NCBI GenBank assembly: GCA_030637945.1
Contig: DAOWFN010000143.1
Coordinates: forward strand, 1 to 6,696
Direction of reading: 5' to 3'
From: Gammaproteobacteria bacterium
GTDB lineage: Bacteria > Pseudomonadota > Gammaproteobacteria > SZUA-229
DNA length: 6,696 nucleotides
Shown: piece by piece, positions 4,731 to 6,696 of the stretch
Layout: each line of letters begins with the position of its first letter
How positions within the stretch are numbered: position 1 is the stretch's first letter
Notes under the pieces: model-generated
What the model was told of the DNA's origin: nothing
Databases searched by the model: none
Seen by the model: only the letters and a program-made list of their open reading frames with translations
Translations under genes and position numbers: made by a program

Positions 4731-6696
4731 TTACGCTCCTACACCCGCCATCGTCGCTGCTTCTGCAACGTCAACAGACACCAGACGGGAGACGCCTGAC
4801 TCACGCATCGTGACACCGCTTAAGTGTTCTGACATTTCCATCGTCGTCTTATTATGTGTGATGAATATAAATTGTACCCGTGAAGACATCTCTTTGACCA
4901 GCTGGCAGAAACGGCCAACGTTTGCTTCGTCCAGTGGTGCGTCAACCTCATCAAGCATACAGAATGGTGCAGGATTTAATTCGAAGATCGCAAATACCAG
5001 AGCAACAGCAGTCAAGGCTTTTTCACCACCGGACATCAGATGAATATTTGAAATACGCTTACCGGGTGGCCTGGCCATAATAGAGACGCCCGTACTTAAA
5101 AGATCATCACCCGTCATCTCAAGAAAAGCGGTGCCACCACCAAAAAGTTTAGGAAACATTTCTTTGATACGTGCATTAACATGATCAAAGGTATCCTTAA
5201 ATCGTGTACGTGTCTCTTTATCAATTTTAGCTATCGCCTGTTCTAAAATATCCAATGCCGCAGTTACATCTTTGTCCTGACCATCCAGATATTCTTTACG
5301 CTGCAACTGTTCTTTGTATTCATCAATCGCAGCCAGGTTAATCGGTCCAAGACGTGAAATTTTTGATGCCACTTCTGCCAGTTTCATCTCCCACTGTTTA
5401 CTGCTTGCCTGACTTTCTTCTGCCTCATGCTGATTCAGTTTCTCAAGTGTGCTTTCTAATTCGAAACCCGTTTCTGCCAGTTGCTCCAGTGTGGTCTTAC
5501 TGCGCACCCGTGTTTCCTGGCTATCGAGACGCAATTTTTCCAACTGCTCGCGAATCTTTTGTGAACCTTGCTCAAATTCGCTGCGTTGCTGCTCAAGCGT
5601 TTTTAACTCTTGTGTAATACTTTCAACCTTACGCCGTGCTTCTGCCAGAGATTCTTCCGAACTTAAACGTTGATCCAGTAAAACTTTTAACTCTTGTTCC
5701 AACTGCTCCGTCGGCTGTGTTGATTGCGATAATAGAGACTCAAGCTCCTGTTTACGCTGCAGCTGTGCAGTCTGCGCCTGCTCCATCCGTTGAACATTAT
5801 GCTGTAGACCGCTTAATCGTGTTTTCAGGCCTTCGACACGGATCGCCAGCTGATGTGCCTGTTCACGATGTTGTTGCAGATTTGTTCTATGCTGCTGTAA
5901 CTGCTGTTGTAGATCGTCACGCTGATCCTGTAAGCCCTTCCTGTCAGCTTCCATTTTTTCAGCATTTTCCAGGGCTGCATTTCGACTTTTTGTCGCCGCA
6001 TCTATATCTGCTTCGTCACTGGTGATTAAGTTTTGTGTTTCTTCTAACTCAGCATCCAGATCTTTACCACGATTGGTAATATGCTCATGTCGAGATTCAC
6101 GTGCCGTGATCTGTGCATTTATTTCATTTAAACGTGAATGGATCGTGTTCAACGAAATCTGGATATCTTCTCTCTGTTGTTCATTAACTTGCAAAGTATC
6201 ACGTAAGCCAGTTAGTTCTTCGCTAATTTTTTCAGCTTTGGCCTCATGATCAGCCAATGTTTTCTGTAACTCACGGATGCTATTTTCACGCGCAAGAACA
6301 CCCGTATTCGTATCTGTTTCACGACTGATACGCAACCAGTTTGAACCCAGCCAGATACCGTCTTTAGTAATAACACTTTCGTCATGAGACAGTGTGTGTC
6401 GCATTTTCAAAGCGTCATCTATCGTTTCTGCGCAGCGTATACCATGCAGAAATTGCTTGAGGCCGACCGTAGAAGAAACATTATTGATCAGCATCTCTGC
6501 TTGATTGCTAGCAGCTACAGTAGACTTTGCCGTTTCGATTAAAGACAGATTGCTATCTTCCAGCGAATTCAGTGCTGTCGAATATTGATCGATATCATCG
6601 ACACAGATAGCTTCTAACGTATCACCAAGTACAGTTTCGACCGCAAGCTCCCAACCATTGGTCACATCCAGTTTCTCTGCAAAACGTGAATTATTA
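4731..6696 (-). CDS. smc: Chromosome segregation protein SMC, C-terminal part (5' end outside window)
   Basis: SMC is the ATPase of the condensin-like SMC-ScpAB complex that compacts and segregates the chromosome. The frame stays open through the right edge (upstream residues NNSRFAEKLD), and the GTG at 6665 is internal, so 654 C-terminal residues are visible, roughly the second half of the usual ~1,170. Numbered from that GTG, residues 1-125 are the hinge (GWELAVETVLGDTLEAICV ... DGIWLGSNWLRI). Residues about 130-435 are the returning coiled coil, rich in Glu, Gln and Leu heptads. Then come RLGPINLAAIDEY (438-450) and the C-terminal head: FGGGTAFLEM (508-517), ABC signature LMSGGEKA (543-550), Walker B FCMLDEVD with Asp572/Glu573, D-loop region PLDEANVGRF, and the switch His604 in FITHNK. 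The N-terminal head with Walker A lies outside the window. It is the first gene seen in the smc-zipA-ligA run. Confidence 0.96.
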   Translation of the reverse strand, partial: NNSRFAEKLDVTNGWELAVETVLGDTLEAICVDDIDQYSTALNSLEDSNLSLIETAKSTVAASNQAEMLINNVSSTVGLKQFLHGIRCAETIDDALKMRHTLSHDESVITKDGIWLGSNWLRISRETDTNTGVLARENSIRELQKTLADHEAKAEKISEELTGLRDTLQVNEQQREDIQISLNTIHSRLNEINAQITARESRHEHITNRGKDLDAELEETQNLITSDEADIDAATKSRNAALENAEKMEADRKGLQDQRDDLQQQLQQHRTNLQQHREQAHQLAIRVEGLKTRLSGLQHNVQRMEQAQTAQLQRKQELESLLSQSTQPTEQLEQELKVLLDQRLSSEESLAEARRKVESITQELKTLEQQRSEFEQGSQKIREQLEKLRLDSQETRVRSKTTLEQLAETGFELESTLEKLNQHEAEESQASSKQWEMKLAEVASKISRLGPINLAAIDEYKEQLQRKEYLDGQDKDVTAALDILEQAIAKIDKETRTRFKDTFDHVNARIKEMFPKLFGGGTAFLEMTGDDLLSTGVSIMARPPGKRISNIHLMSGGEKALTAVALVFAIFELNPAPFCMLDEVDAPLDEANVGRFCQLVKEMSSRVQFIFITHNKTTMEMSEHLSGVTMRESGVSRLVSVDVAEAATMAGVGA
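4736..4739 (-). promoter_or_regulatory. Ribosome binding site of zipA, within the end of smc
   Basis: On the - strand GGAG lies in the last codons of smc (GTA GGA GCG TAA), 7 bases before the zipA GTG. This good site supports GTG at 4728 as the start and implies that ribosomes ending on smc can reinitiate on zipA. Confidence 0.75.

Noticed and set aside
5636..6025. A 129-codon open frame on the + strand opposite smc
   Set aside because: It is antisense to the Gln/Glu/Leu-rich coiled coil, whose composition leaves reverse frames open. Its translation has no recognisable motif and no good ribosome site was seen. The smc frame is unmistakable.
1..6696. Search for CRISPR arrays, insertion-sequence ends, tRNA/rRNA genes, riboswitches, or an undescribed system
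   Set aside because: No repeated spacer pattern, inverted-repeat pair with target duplication, or RNA gene signature was seen. Nearly all of the window is accounted for by five conserved housekeeping or regulatory genes.

Overview
This window looks like a core chromosomal segment of a gammaproteobacterium outside the enteric/Vibrio group. ZipA is essentially a gammaproteobacterial protein, and the chromosome uses SMC rather than MukBEF. The smc-zipA-ligA order is a familiar arrangement in Pseudomonas-like genomes. The DNA is moderately AT-rich by eye. I cannot name a genus.

Layout. Bases 1-1001 (+ strand) hold the 3' end of a hybrid histidine kinase of the BarA/GacS type: the end of a probable degenerate receiver, a complete receiver domain and a C-terminal HPt domain. 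The gene enters from outside the window; the ATG at 228 lies inside the first strand of the receiver and is not the true start. Bases 1002-1061 are a short gap between convergent genes. From 1062 to the right edge everything is on the - strand and reads, in transcription order, smc (3' part, running off the right edge) - zipA - ligA - pdxJ. smc and zipA are 2 bases apart and ligA and pdxJ are 24 bases apart. zipA and ligA are separated by 106 bases that hold an imperfect hairpin and a short degenerate direct repeat.

How the genes fit together. SMC organises and segregates the chromosome, ZipA ties FtsZ to the inner membrane during division, and LigA seals nicks in replication and repair. This is a chromosome-maintenance and division cluster. 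PdxJ, the last step of de novo pyridoxine 5'-phosphate synthesis, appears to ride at its end. The BarA/GacS-like kinase is a separate, convergent unit.

I found no mobile element, CRISPR array, RNA gene or novel defence or biosynthetic system. The points that merit a second look are modest: the short repeat just upstream of ligA, the acidic ZipA linker, the non-ATG starts of zipA and pdxJ, the form of the SMC hinge, and the position of pdxJ behind ligA.
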